64,000 bases of DNA from Patagioenas fasciata (lineage: Eukaryota; Chordata; Aves; Columbiformes; Columbidae). Made by a program: the position numbers and the translations under genes. Position 1 is the first letter of the stretch. Every line of letters starts with the position of its first letter. The DNA is taken from positions 4,147,501 through 4,211,500 of the forward strand of contig NC_092520.1 in assembly GCF_037038585.1 (NCBI RefSeq), given 5' to 3'. Below the pieces are notes generated by a model. The model saw only the letters and a list, made by a program, of their open reading frames with translations, did not search any database and was not told the DNA's origin. Shown one piece after another: positions 22,314 through 34,990 of this stretch.

Positions 22314-25300
22314 GGAGTAGCTCAAAAACTCCATTCAGGTGCAACTCTAAGTATATAATGGCATGTATGATGTCCTCTGGGTCTAACACATCAGTGTGCT
22401 GTGCTTTATGTAGGAGTTGCATGGTCTCCAGGAGCCATGCTGCCCTAAACAATCTCCTGTTCCACTAAATACATTGGTGTGGTCACACAAATCAGCACTG
22501 CCTGGTTCCCTAATGCCCTCTGAGTTTCCCAGGGTGTCCCACCTGGTCTCCTGTTGACTTTCCAAAAAAACGTAGAGGTCTCCCATAGGTTGTCATACCT
22601 ATCATCAGCTCCATGCAGATGTCTCAGATACTCCAGGGCACCTCAAATGACACAAAGTGCCCCTGCACAGGTGGCTAGTCTCAACTCAGATGTGCTCCTT
22701 CCACTCTTTCAGACTGTTAAGAGGCAAGATCCAGGCCAACGGCTGGGATACCCAAATCTCTCAGGAGCATGGAAGTGCTCTGTGTGCCGATAATCTGACA
22801 ATTGAGCAAATTAAACTGCACCAGCAGCTGACAGTCTCGGCAGAGCAGAGCGGTGGTCTCCATCCCACTGCCAGCAGACAGACTTTCACATCGTTAGTGT
22901 TGTAATGAGCATCCTCAGGAGATGGCTGAGCAGATTGCGGAGATGAGCTATGGGCTTGTCACTCTTCATTAGCGAGGAGAGGAGTGGGAGAACAGGAATT
23001 TTATCTCATCGTAGGTCCCAGTGGGTAGGAGGGGAAGGAGATGCGTGTTCCACATCAACGGGAGGGAGCACTGACCTGCTCAACCAAAGGTTTCTTGCGA
23101 CCACTGCTCTGTCTTGTATCCACCAGCAACAGGTGCAGTGACCAGAGAGCACCAGTGAGGACTGGAACTGGGAAGGGTGGAATAGGAGGGAAACCGGCCA
23201 GAGAGGAAAATCACTGAGGGGGAAGGAGATCAAACACAGTGAACAGGCATGGGGAGACAAGAAGTGAGCAGACCAACACAGTCTTGAAGGGGAATACCAG
23301 AGAGAGCTGTCTCGGCCCCAAAAGGTCCTCCCTGTGCTGCGGCCGCGGTGCGGATGGGACATGGCAGAGCCTGTGGGTCCCTGTGTATTGTGATGCTTGT
23401 CTTTCCGGGCAGAGTGACCAGCTACAGCACTCAGATACCAAGATAAATACTAAATTTCCAGGTCCAAGGGTATAAATGAGATGTCCTTCCTGCATATTAC
23501 AGCCACGAGCAGCCCAGCTATGTTCCAGAGGAATTGTCCACAAATTTTACCAAAATGACTGCAGAAAAAATTGTAAATTGCTGAGTTTTGGATGGCACAG
23601 GCTTGAACACTGAGCCCAAGGGAACTAGTTTAATTTCCTGCTCATACAGTTCATTATCTTGTCCTTTCAAAGCCAGTGGCCCCGTGTGTGCACCGTTATC
23701 AGTATTTCGTTGGCAAGGGATGGTGAGGGACTGAGATGAGGATAGTTGCCCAGAAAGAAGGGGTGTAAAAGGAAGATCTCATCACATCCCAGTTTAAGTG
23801 GATGGAAGCAGATGATGGGAGCTAACCCCCTGAGATGATGCCTCCAGTTCCAAGCATGCATGTGAATGTGGCCACCACTGTGTCTATGTAATTAGGGATG
23901 CAGTAAGAGGAGTCACTTTGGATTGGTGTTCAGCTTTGTAATCTTCCAGAGACCTCCTAGTATTCCTTGGCTAAGCCTTGCTGTCTCTCAACATCATACT
24001 TAGGCTCCATTTAACTGGTAAAACACCTTATATCTGCAATTCTCTGTCCTCCTGAGCAGGAGGAGACATGGGATGTGTCAAGGTTGGGGCGCTGGTGTCT
24101 CGTTCCCTTGTTGCCACGAGCCAGGATGTTGAAATGAACATGCCACTTCATTTAGGTGCTAAAGGAAGGGGAATAAAACACCTCCTCCCGTGCCTTGTTT
24201 CCCCATCTGTAATGTAGGGACAATACCTCCTCACCTCATGGGGGTGTTGCAAAGAAAAAAACGTGCAAATGGTGAGGCACTCCGTTGCTATGGCAACAGG
24301 AGCTATTGAATTATCACAGACGAGTGGATGGAGTCAAGTTGAAATGATAATGGAAATGTATTTGTGCCTCCTGCTCACTGTTTATACATAGGTCTTTGTT
24401 CACTGGTGTTCCCGACGTGCGTTCATCCCAGGAACAGAGCTCGGAATGTAGTCACCACTCCCTGGCCATGGGACATGGTTTCCTGCAAGGTTTTTATGTA
24501 TCTTTATCAGCGTTCTTTATTTCTGAGGTCTTGTAAAATATGCAAGTCTCCTCCAGAGTCTGTTTAGCTGGAACTGGTTTGATGTAAACATCCAGTCAAG
24601 GATGGGAGTACTGACCCCTATTATTTCATTGTCTGGCAGTAAAACAGATAAATAGATGAAAAGTAAATAATTCCCCTGAGTGGACATCTGTGCTGATACT
24701 AAAGGATCTCCCAGCAAGAAATACAGAAGGGGTCATGCTTTGCAACCACTTAAGTTTTGTAGCAGGAGGACCATATCAAAGCATCTATTCTGCAGAGAAC
24801 TTGTCCAGCCCTCACCCTTGAAGATGAACCCTCCAGCTGGGTAGGCATATCTGTTCACAGCATCCATCTCTTCACAAGGAAGCTTTGTTCCAGGAAAGAA
24901 GACACGCTGTTCCAGGAAAATGAACCCCTGACACCAATTCAAGCAGTGAGTAAGCAAAATCAGGCACAGCAATGAAGGACGATAAAGTTTATTGCTAGAC
25001 AGGTTTCTGTTTGCACCACTGAAGTGTCAAAAAGCTGTGGATTTAAACTCACTTAGCTTAGTGACATGACTAGTTCAGTTCAGAAGGACACCAAGAGAGA
25101 GGACTAGCTGTACAATGAACAAAACTAGAGATGTTCACGAACTGTACAGCCTGGAGCTCAGCAATGTTGGCTTAGATTTCTGTGCTACATGAATGCGATG
25201 CGTGAAGCCAAACACATCAGTCTGAGGTCTTCAGGTCTTTTGGGAGGCATCAAAGACACATTGTGGCTCAGGATTCCCAGCAAACTTGAGGTTTGATTAA

Positions 25301-25326
25301 GAGTTAGAACATGGCACACTATAGAT
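22314..25326. other. Intergenic, no gene seen
   Basis: Mixed sequence. The one distinctive site is the RFX-like motif at 24284-24297. Confidence 0.5.
24284..24297. promoter_or_regulatory. RFX X-box-like motif
   Basis: GTTGCTATGGCAAC is a 14-base near-palindrome matching the two-half-site X-box bound by RFX factors, which control cilium genes and MHC class II genes. GTGCAAAT, one base from the POU octamer, lies about 20 bases upstream. No gene start is visible nearby. Confidence 0.45.
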
Positions 25327-25692
25327 GTGGGGCTGCATCCCCAGCAGCGTGAGCAGCAGGTGGAGGGAGGGGATTCTGCCCCTCTGCTCCGCTCTGGTCA
25401 GACCCCCCTGCAGTGCTGGTCCAGCTCTGGGTCCTCAGCACAGGACACACATGGACCTGCTGGAGAGGGGCCAGAGGAGCCCCAGGAATGATGCGAGGCT
25501 GGAACAGCTCTGCTGGGAGGACAGGCTGAGAGAGTTGGGGTGTTCAGCTGGAAAAGAGAAGCTCTGGGGAGACCTTATTGTGACCTTTCTGGACTTAAAA
25601 GGGGCCTGTAAGAAAGATGGGGACAGACTTTTGAACAGGGCCTGTTGAAGGTCCCTTCCAACCCTAACTATTCTATGCTTCTATGATTCCAT
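25327..25692 (+). mobile_element. CR1 truncated copy, group B, with internal deletion
   Basis: ORF2 end (CTCTGCTCCGCTCTGGTCAG, ATGGACCTGCTGGAGAGGGG, GGAACAGCTCTGCTGGGAGG) runs to GGGCCTGTTG, then jumps to AAGGTCCCTTCCAACCC at 25646 and the tail CTATTCTATGCTTCTATGA. By comparison with 44336-44783, about 230 bases of 3' UTR are missing, with TTG shared at the join. Confidence 0.93.
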
Positions 25693-26903
25693 GTAGTAAA
25701 TAGAGGCAGAAGACAGGAACAGAGCTGGAAGAGGGGAAGAAATTACTGTCTTGGCACTGCTGTCTTGTTTCCTTTGACAGTCTGCTGCCATAGATAACTG
25801 ATGGCCGTGCTTTGAGAATATAACTTTAACAGTTGGTCTTGACAACTTATATCTACTGATCATCCTGAATTAGCCTGAAATAATGCTGCAGCATGATGTT
25901 TTGGGTGTAGAAGGGTAATCCACCTTCTGTTGGCCACCTCTCTTCCAAGCTGTGGTGTCTTTCAAGGCCTTTTTTAAAGGAAGCTCCTCCCCAGTGACTT
26001 TGAATCTCTGCAGGTCTCCCCTGCAGGTTTGAAGTGTTACAGGTAAGGTGCTGTTGTCCAGGTAGGTGGACTGATAAAGTTACTACCAGTGTGGAGGTAG
26101 GGAGTGATGCCAAGAGCAGCCATCCTGAATAGCAAGGTCCACACCAGCACCCAACCCTTCTCTCCTGCTGTCGAGAGCAGTCAAGCCCCATGTTTGCTGT
26201 CAGCTCCCCGTGGTGGGAAATGGCAGCACTGAATCCAGTTGTAGAGCTATAAACCACTCTGTATACCTCAGCCTTCGTTGTTTGATCTCCCCTGATAGCA
26301 AACTGTGCTCTCAGCCAGTTGGTCAGGGCAGTTTTTACAGATTTGCTCTAAAGTAATAGATATCAGAATCTGTTCCTGTACTTTTAAGGCTCAGCTGTGC
26401 ATCATTATCTAAATTTCTTTAGGTAAAATCAGAGCAACAGTTGACTTCAAGGACCCTTGGGTAACATCCTGAGTTCACCCAGCTCGTATAACTACAGGAG
26501 GTATGGTCTACATCCATCCCAGCAGAAAAGCCCATGTCAGGGCATGGACTCTAGCACGGTTGTGCAGTTTTCCAGTCCATTTCAGTGTCAGCATGAGCTG
26601 GTGATGTGTTGTCAAACAGACGAGGCAATACCCAAGCACTCTGGAGGAAAATACAGGCCAAAGGCTGTTCTCATTAGGCAGCATGAAGGAGAACACTCAG
26701 TTCTGGGGTGAGAGAAATAAGCTATGTGTACACAGCCTAAGCAGTATTATTTGGCCTCAGCCCTAGAGCAGAGTAGATGAAGCCACAAAGTCCAAAGAGG
26801 TTCATGGAAAACCACCAAAAAGATGTCACAGCTTCCCAGAAGCCTATAGAAAACTGAAAACCTTTAGCAGAAAAGCCCAAAAGCTACAAGAACTAGAAAG
26901 TTG
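25693..26903. other. Intergenic, no gene seen
   Basis: Mixed sequence. The minus-strand frame at 25853-26257 (134 codons) has no recognisable domain. Confidence 0.45.
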
Positions 26904-27240
26904 TATAGAATCATAGAATATTTTGATTGGAAGAGACCATCAAGACCATCGCAGTCCACCGTTAATCCAACACTGGCACTAAACCATGTCTCTAAGAACC
27001 TCATCTACATGTCTTTTAAATCCCTCCAGGGATGGTGACTCCACTACTGCCCTGGGCAGCCTGTTCCAATGCCCAACAACCCTTTCTGTGAAGAAATTTT
27101 TCTTAAGATCCAATCTAAACCTCCCCTGGCGCAACTTGAGGCCGTTTTGTATCATCCTGTTCCTTGTTCCTTGGCAGAAGAGACCAACACCCTGCATGCT
27201 ACAACCCCCTTTCAGGCAGTTCTAGTGAGCAAGAAGGTCT
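26904..27240 (-). mobile_element. CR1 truncated copy, group C
   Basis: ATAGAATCATAGAATATTTTG, CTAAACCATGTCTCTAAGAAC, GGATGGTGACTCCACTACTG, CAATCTAAACCTCCCCTGG, ending near TTTCAGGCAGTTCTAG. Confidence 0.92.
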
Positions 27241-29457
27241 ACAAGAAGGCAGAGAAGAATCAAGGATACTCACATATGTAGGAAACAAGCACTGATTATG
27301 TTTTTTTTTTATTTTTCTTTAATAAATTTTAACCATTTATCATTGTTTAAAGTGGGTCACCTCTCTAGACAGCATGCCCCATGCTGAGTCTTGTGTTACA
27401 GGCAGCGAAAACTTCTACAGCAATTTGTTATGAAGTGAACACTTCTGCTTAACTTCTAGGCAGCATAGATCTCCATATATGTCTGTAATACATGCAGAGA
27501 ATCATTAAATTTTTATTGCGCAATTCTGGAGGGAAAAAAAAAAAGGCAACAAACCAACCCCTGAAAACAATGCTAGCAAGCAAAATTTTGAATATAAATG
27601 GGGTCTGTTTACCTCATGTTTGATATTTTGGCTAGAGATGAAACAGAGGTGTTTTGGAGCTGTTTACCCAAGATAAAATTAAAAGAAGCTTGTCTGAGAG
27701 ACAAAAGGTGAAATCTCAGAGGTCTTTGTCAACACGCTTGATGGATAAATTTCCAGATGTTTAAAATAAGCCTCAAGATATCTGATGGCTACAGTTCTAT
27801 TATAACATCACCAACAATATTAGAAAGCCTCATCAGTTTTGGTCTGATGCATTTTCCTACTGATAATGGGAGAAGAAATACAGCATAACAGCAGTAACAA
27901 ATAATAGAGATGAAAACACACAGAAGCAACTGGAGCTCACATCAAGTATTGTGCAATGTGAAGGTTCGGCTTGATTGGATTTGGCTTTGTGGCTTGGCCC
28001 ATTATAAAGAGAGGGATTGTTTGCAAAGCTTCAGGGTGGGATTAGATTCCCAATACTCTTCAAAGTCTGAGGGATGCTTGGATGGAGAGCAAAGGTTTGG
28101 GCTATTTGCTAAATAATAATCACAGCAGCTTCTGGTTGCCATGTTTAACCCACATATTTCCTTGGAAACAAAAACACAGCAGAAGCTTTTGCCAAGCGGG
28201 ACGAAGCAGATTTTAAATCAAAATCAAAATGTAAATGACAACAATCAGTTGGAGGGGAAGAGACTTACCAAAATCCCAGTTAAGTAATCTAGAGGTGAAT
28301 TTATTCACTCGGGCTGCTTTTTGGATTATGATCTGTACAACCATGAGCAACGCAGAGGAGGAGAGGATTATTCATTATGTGGTGATGAAGGAACTTCTTC
28401 AGAAGTTCCTGATGCCAGGTTTAAAAGGAGCAGCAATGACATGCTTCTTTTTCACTCGGCGCATGGCAATTTGCTTCTAGATGGCATCCAAAAACATATG
28501 TCCACGGCAACCATGCAGAAAGTGTAGCCTATATTAAATCTCTAGCCCAGGAAGTCTCTAAATCTCTTGCTACTAAAAGATGAGAAGGTCTGTTACGATA
28601 TATTAACTTTATCTTTGTCCACTACACCTTTTCCTACAGGTCATCAATTGACATGTCAGAGACAAGACATTCTGACCCAGAAAAAACATTCTTGCATTTT
28701 ATTTCAAGTTTTCAAGTTTACCTAATTCACAGATCTTTTTGTCTAAATAGTTACTATAATATTAATAAATTAAACTTTTTTAGCTGGGATAAAAACATAC
28801 GCCTGATGAATACTATGTCTCAAGAGCTGTCATTCCAGCCAATATGTGTCATTCTGTGTCACGGTAGTTATGTCTGAAAACTCCGCCAAAATGAAATAGT
28901 TGGGAAGATATGACCCTTGTGAGGGCTCGCCAAGACCCGGAAAGACGAATCTGTGGTTAACAGATGTAGCAATGATCTTGCTAATTACTGGCTTCCTTTG
29001 TGAGTCTGATTCCACAATGCAGTTCATACTTTAAAACAAATCGAGCTAACGTAGTAGGAAAGAAACAATGAGCAGGCATGTCTTCAGTTTTCATCAAAAA
29101 CGACATATTGGTGTGACTGGCAGATGATTAATCAAACCAGGTTCTCGTTCACTCTTCTAGACCACCACATCCCCAAATGAACCCACACAATCCTCACTTC
29201 TGCCTTTTTAGATTGTCTGCCAATAAATTATTATTTTGCACACCAAGGTGTCTTGTATCCAATTACAGACTGGCGTAATTAGTGATTGTTACTAATGATG
29301 GCCAAATGTTTACAGCAGGAAATCCAGGAACAAAATTACATGCTTTGCAGCAAAATGGCCACAGGATATTCTGAGCCTGATGGTCCCCCCAGCCTGGTAT
29401 GGCTAGTGCATAATGTTCTCTGTAGCTCACAGAACACACAGGACAAAGTGGGCTATT
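27241..29457. other. Intergenic, no gene seen
   Basis: AT-rich overall, with a poly-T at 27301-27310. The part at 29205-29315 carries closely spaced homeodomain-like cores. Confidence 0.45.
29205..29315. promoter_or_regulatory. Candidate conserved noncoding element
   Basis: CAATTAC (29260-29266), GTAATTAG (29275-29282) and CTAATGATGG (from 29292) lie within about 45 bases, after AATAAATTATTATTTTGC. Function inferred from motif density only. Confidence 0.2.
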
Positions 29458-29515
29458 AGAATCACAGAATCACAGAATGGCTGGGTTGGAAGGGACCTCT
29501 GGAGACCTTCTAGTC
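29458..29515 (-). mobile_element. CR1 3'-end fragment, group E
   Basis: AGAATCACAGAATCACAGAA, then CTGGGTTGGAAGGGACCTC. Only about 58 bases, abutting the next CR1 at its tail. Confidence 0.8.
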
Positions 29516-29732
29516 ATAGGAGAATCATTTTGGTTGGAAGAGACCCTCAAGATCATCAAGTCCGACCCAACGCTGGCACTAAACCATGTCCCTAAGAACG
29601 TCATCTCTACATCCTTTGAACCCTTCCAAGGATGGTGACTCCACCACTGCCCTGGGCAGCCTGTTCTAATGCCCAACAACCCCTTCCATGAAGAAATTAT
29701 TCCTAATAGCCAATCTAAACCTTCCCTAGAAT
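29516..29732 (-). mobile_element. CR1 3'-end copy, group C
   Basis: AGAATCATTTTGGTTGGAAG, CACTAAACCATGTCCCTAAG, GGATGGTGACTCCACCACTG, GCCAATCTAAACCTTCCCT. Its tail side carries the group E fragment. Confidence 0.92.
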
Positions 29733-32700
29733 ATCTTGTTGTGCAGCAAAATACAGTCAACCAAGGCACAGGTTCAGCACAATTCTAGACTAGAATTACA
29801 ACTATTGGCACTGCTGGGAGTTGTGTTGGTTGCTTTCAGGCTTTGCTGCTCTCTCAAGCTGTTTTGTTTGTACAAGATGGGTGCACAGTACTTGCTCCAA
29901 CCCATTTCTAACTGAAGAGGACTTAGATCTCCCTCAGCCCTACCTAGGTGAATCTGTGATGACTCGACTCGCTGTGTGACAGACCCTGGATGTCTCCTGA
30001 AGACATCAGGTTTAGTTCTCAGTGTACCAACGAGGGTGGTGGCTCTTTTAGGCACTCAACTTTGCTACAGGTGCCTTGGCTGATGGAGGAAGGGTCTTCA
30101 CACATGCCCTTCTTGTGAGACAGCAGCCTGAGTACCTGAATGCTCAAAGCTCAAAGCTGACCAAATCACACCCAGTGACAACCAGCCCCAGTGATTGTGC
30201 AGATTTCCTGAGGTTAAATAACATCTTACAATATCAGAAGCTAACCAAGAATCCTGATTTTGTGATGGGCTTACCATTCAGTCTCTCACCCACCTCACCT
30301 AAGAATGCTGCCTCAGCCATGGGGACACCAAATTACACTGAAGACATGGTGGATCAGGTACACTGTCCTAGCAATGTGACCACTATAAGCCATATAACCC
30401 TCTGCATGGCAGCTCCTCAGCTTCCTTGGGGAGTAACATGGAATCATTTGGCCTTTCAGAAATTACAGAGCCAAGTGTCTCTGTTCTTAAGTAGCTTCTT
30501 TGACACTGGTTTCCAAATGGAGAAGACTTTGTGTGGCTTAGTTTCTTCCTAAGGGAGGAGTCTGTTTTTCAGGAGGTAGAAAATGAATAGCATTCCAAAA
30601 TAATTTGGTTTTTATATGACCATCAGGGACATCTGTAGTTACCACCTTTAATCCCAACAGGTGTGAGAAGGAATATTAAATCTCACGTATAAACCTCTGC
30701 CTATTAGACCATGTTTACATCACAGTCCAAAATTATCAAAGACCTGAGTTAGTAAGTCCATGCCCAGTCCAGATCAGTGGAGACTGGATCCAAAAACTGC
30801 GAACATCTGTATTTGCACATGGATGGTTGGGAGTTGCTTGGCCCCACTGCTGGGAATACATCACTGAGGTTCCTACAAATAATCATGGTTCCTGATGCTG
30901 CTCTAAAGTTTCTCACTGTTGCAGCTCTGGGGTTTGCACAGATGTGTTTACAGCTGCACAATCATCTCTCCTAAGGCACCTGATGAAAACATTCTGCCCA
31001 AACAGATGATTTTTCATCTAATAACGTAACTGGCTCTGTGTTTCATCGAACATCTCTTGGGTTAAGGAGAAGTCTGATTCAGGCCAGAAACACTGAGTCC
31101 AACTAACACCAAGGGAAAGAGTCTGGGGACAGGAGAGAAGGACTTAAGCACTTCCCTCAACAAGGCTGCCAATAAACACGTGAAATCAGATTTTCCCATT
31201 TCAACCCAGCATGTGACACCTGCGCCTACACCCCTGGTAGAGGCAAGATCTGAGATGACAGAGCAAACATATTGCATCGGCTGTGCTTTTGAAGAACTCC
31301 CTGCTGGTTCTTCCCATTAATGTGGCACTCAAAGAAAACGTTTCTGCATTTCTGTAGATAAGGAGTGACTTATCTGCCAGTTTTGGTTCAGGAAGATGTA
31401 GAGGTACCTGGGGGACTAGTAACATGACTGAAATGTATCCCTCTGAAACATACCTTCTTTCCAAGGAAGAACTCCCCATCACATCATTTCTGCTACCTTG
31501 ACATCCCTGTTGGCCATTGCCCTTTATGATGCTGAGAGAGATTCCTGGAAACAATGTGGGGCTGTCTAGGGACAATGCTGTGAAATGTCACCATCTATTG
31601 GTTACATCACCTGCCCAGTCTTATTTTTTGGAATGTGATCCTGTTGCTCCACCCCATGCAGGTAGAGGTCTCAATGCAAACACCTTCAGATTCTTCCAGA
31701 CCTTAATACAGACCTTATTTAATGTTTATTTTCCTTTGCACTGAAATGAGAACAAAATTTCAAGATTTGAAGGCAATTGTTAGAGGGAATTGGAAATGAG
31801 TTTTTGGAAAATGTATTCTCAGCTTCTCATTATCTGATGCATTTTGCAAAGCACTTTTCTAGCATTATTGCCTGGAAAGTTTAGATAGAAATAGGTCCCC
31901 TGTTACTGGGGATTTCATCTCCTCCTGTTCAGCATCAGATGTCATACGTGGTTACTACAGCAGTGTTTTTTTGATGTTTGCAGGCTGAAGATGGCAATGC
32001 ACAGCAGGACATAATCAAAAGCAATAAAAATGTTGTTCGTCCTAGTTTCCTGGGGAAATGAGTACCATGCATCCATGCCACCTTTGTGATTGCCTCCCTG
32101 TGTCTTTTCCTGCCTAAGCGTTCCATCCCCTTCTTTTTTTTCCCCCAGGTATTTCTGAACATGTTGTCCAATTTTGATCACTTTTGACAGAAAGGTGAAG
32201 ACCTCAGAGGTGTTCTACAGCTAAAGATTTTCTGCTCATAGTCAACAGAAAAAACCTTTAATGGTTGGTTGTCCAGACAGAAAGTCTGTAGCAAACTTGA
32301 ACCCTTACTAGACATTACAGGATCAACTGCAAGACGCGGACCCATAGGCAGGTTTTGGTAACTCCAGTGCTCAGAGCATCATATGTTAAAATGAGCCATC
32401 ACTGTAATAAATAGGGGTGAGGGAAGGAAGGACAGAAATACTAGGAGGTCTTGACTTCACTGGGAAAATGGTATGTACAAGTTAATTCACGTCAGGCAAA
32501 ATTCAGTAATTTGCTGACACACTTCCACATTTTGTGTAAGGGCCATTTTTTTTTTTTATATTAAGCCATTAAAGAGGAAACAAAACTGGACTTGGAGGTG
32601 TGTGGAGGACCTTTCACTCATTGCTTGTTATCAGCATCATGTTAGTTGTAACAAATCGCTGCCATTCTGAGAGAGATGTGGTATAAAGCATAAAACTGAC

Positions 32701-32759
32701 AACTTAGGCTTTGGGCAAAAGGCAAGAGGTAAATACTACAGGGAAGGAGGATATTATCT

Positions 32760-32797
32760 TAGAATCATAGAATAATTCTGGTTGGAAGAGATCTTGG
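32760..32797 (-). mobile_element. CR1 3'-end remnant
   Basis: TAGAATCATAGAATAATTCTG followed by GTTGGAAGAGATC. Very short but typical of a CR1 tail. Confidence 0.75.
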
Positions 32798-34894
32798 ACC
32801 TGCCCTGGCCACCAATAAGTGGGTAGTTTATTACTCCTGTAAAGTAATTACTCTTTGAGACTCTGATTAGACTTTTACAGAGCAAGTTGATATCTACCTC
32901 CAAGGCAGAAGTAATTTCTTGTCTGCTGGTCTCAGTACATGGCATAGAGATTAACGCCAGCCTTCAGAGATGGTGGTGAGTTTTACTATCAATGAGCCAT
33001 TTGTAGGGCATGTGTGGACCTGTGAAGGTGGATATTCCTGTTGCATCTCTGTCTCTTGAGAGTATCATGTTGCTGCTCTTCTTACCCCATGCATCAGGTC
33101 ACAGACAGAAGAAACGGAGGTCACGTAGCAGAACGGTGTCCATAGGGACTGTTCTTTCTAACATCAACCCTTTAAGCCCTCTCTGAGCACCCTTCTGGGA
33201 CAGGACACCCCCTTGTCATGGCTTTTGCCTGCTCTGTGACCCCACAGACTAGTTTAGATCCTCAGATAGCCCTTTCTTTGTGTCCATGTGGCATCACTCA
33301 TCTCTTAGGAATGTTCAACAACATTTTGTCAACCCGCTCCAAGCAGCTGCAGGGCCACAAAGGTTTATGAGGCATCTGAAGTGGGTCATTCTAGTGCTTG
33401 TATCTGCAATGCCAGCCTGAGTCCTCCTTCATTAATCCTGGCGTATCTCTGGCCCTGGCTTTTCCTGCTCATACAAGGCATCTGTTATTTAGTGTTTTGA
33501 TTTAACCCCTCCCAACAGAACACCACAAGGCCTTCTGGAGCTCTTTGACATTTTCGTGCTCCAGGATAACTCAGCAATGACAAGTCCCACCCAGGAGACA
33601 TGACTGCACGCTACAAAAGGAGGGGTTGTCGAGAAGTGCTTGATGCAATTTTACTGACTAAGTAGGACACGGCAAAGCATCTCAGAGGAAATTAAAGAGG
33701 AAACATTTCCAACCAAGAAGTCTTGTTCAATGTGATGGTGAGAGTGTGTCATCAGCTTTTTTAAATTTCCTTTTCTGACACTTCTGAAGAGCTTGCACGA
33801 AACTTTTCTTCTCTCCCAAGAAACCTCCTAAGAGATCATTTCTAGGAAAATGCCTAAGCGTGGTGCCTCAAATCTCTGCCACACAACCTGTACTAGCCCT
33901 GGGCTGCAGTGGGGGAACTGCAGGAGGGAAATGAGGCACCAAAGTTGCAGCTTTAACAGACTGACTTGTAGTAATTAGCCCCAGGCCATCTCCTACACGT
34001 TGAAGCACAGAAGCAGAGGTTCACTGTACTTCTTTGCCCATCTTTCACACAAAGTAGATGTGATTTCTTCAGATTCACCCTGCAGTAGAAAAGCAGTGTG
34101 GATCCAGGTCTTTAGAACTCAAATTTCTTGTGCAGTCCACCATTGCTTTAAGAGGCGTCAGGGACTCTGATCAGTACAGCTTCTTATTTTCTGAGGTTGT
34201 TTAAACACCCACAACATGGACCAGAAGAACATCCTGGATCGAAGAACTCTTGACCATCTCCTGTGGCACAGGAGGGATGGAAGGTGGGATTTTCAGGCTC
34301 ACAGTTCCCTGCTGTGGAAGAGCAAAGCTTTTGGGCTGAATTTCTGTCCACCCTTATATTGCAGCATGTAACCACTCCGGAGCAGTCATCTCCATCCTGT
34401 GCACCCTGCAGACATCCTGCAGACCCACCAGGATCAGAGTTCATCACAGTTACCTCCTAACACTTTCCCAGGCTCTCATTCATGTTCCTGACACATTCCT
34501 CTGACAGCCAGGCTCAGGGATTTGTCTCCAGGTAGATGTTTATAGCAGAGCGCTTTGAGGAAACTGGTTTACCATCTGTCTGTGTCTACCTGTGGCAGCT
34601 TAATGGAGAGTAATGATCCTCCATGAACCCTCTAAATGAAAGCCATTAACTGAACTGATGAGAGAAATTGAATTATTGTCTCACTCAATACTTCCAATTT
34701 ACCTGCCGGTTCGTCTTGACCAAGACATTGTGAACACGGACATAGTCTCTGTCAGTCACAGGTCACAGGCCAGCAGAAGGATTCGTCTCTTTGGCTCCCC
34801 AAGAAAGTTAAAATGTGCTGGCAAAGTCATCCCAGTCGCTGTTGGCATTTTATAACTCAATTTCCATCTTTGTAGTCTGAATTAGTTTGAGATT

Positions 34895-34990
34895 TTAGTT
34901 TGTTTATTTCTTTGTTTATTTGGTTTGTGGTTGGTTGGGGGTTCTTGTGGGTTGTGTTTGTTTTTTTGGGTTTTTTTTTAGAATTTTTTA
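34895..34990. repeat. G/T-rich low-complexity stretch
   Basis: TTTGTTTATT-like and GGTTGGTTGGGGGTT-like units ending in T runs. Read on the minus strand it is an A/C-rich tail. Confidence 0.8.

Noticed and set aside
21859..22452. 197-codon minus-strand frame
   Set aside because: Overlaps the group D CR1 and repeats the same peptide type seen at 38821-39108; a retrotransposon UTR reading, not a gene.
30076..30552. 158-codon plus-strand frame outside CR1
   Set aside because: No recognisable domain, and a few frames this long are expected by chance in six-frame reading of 64 kb.
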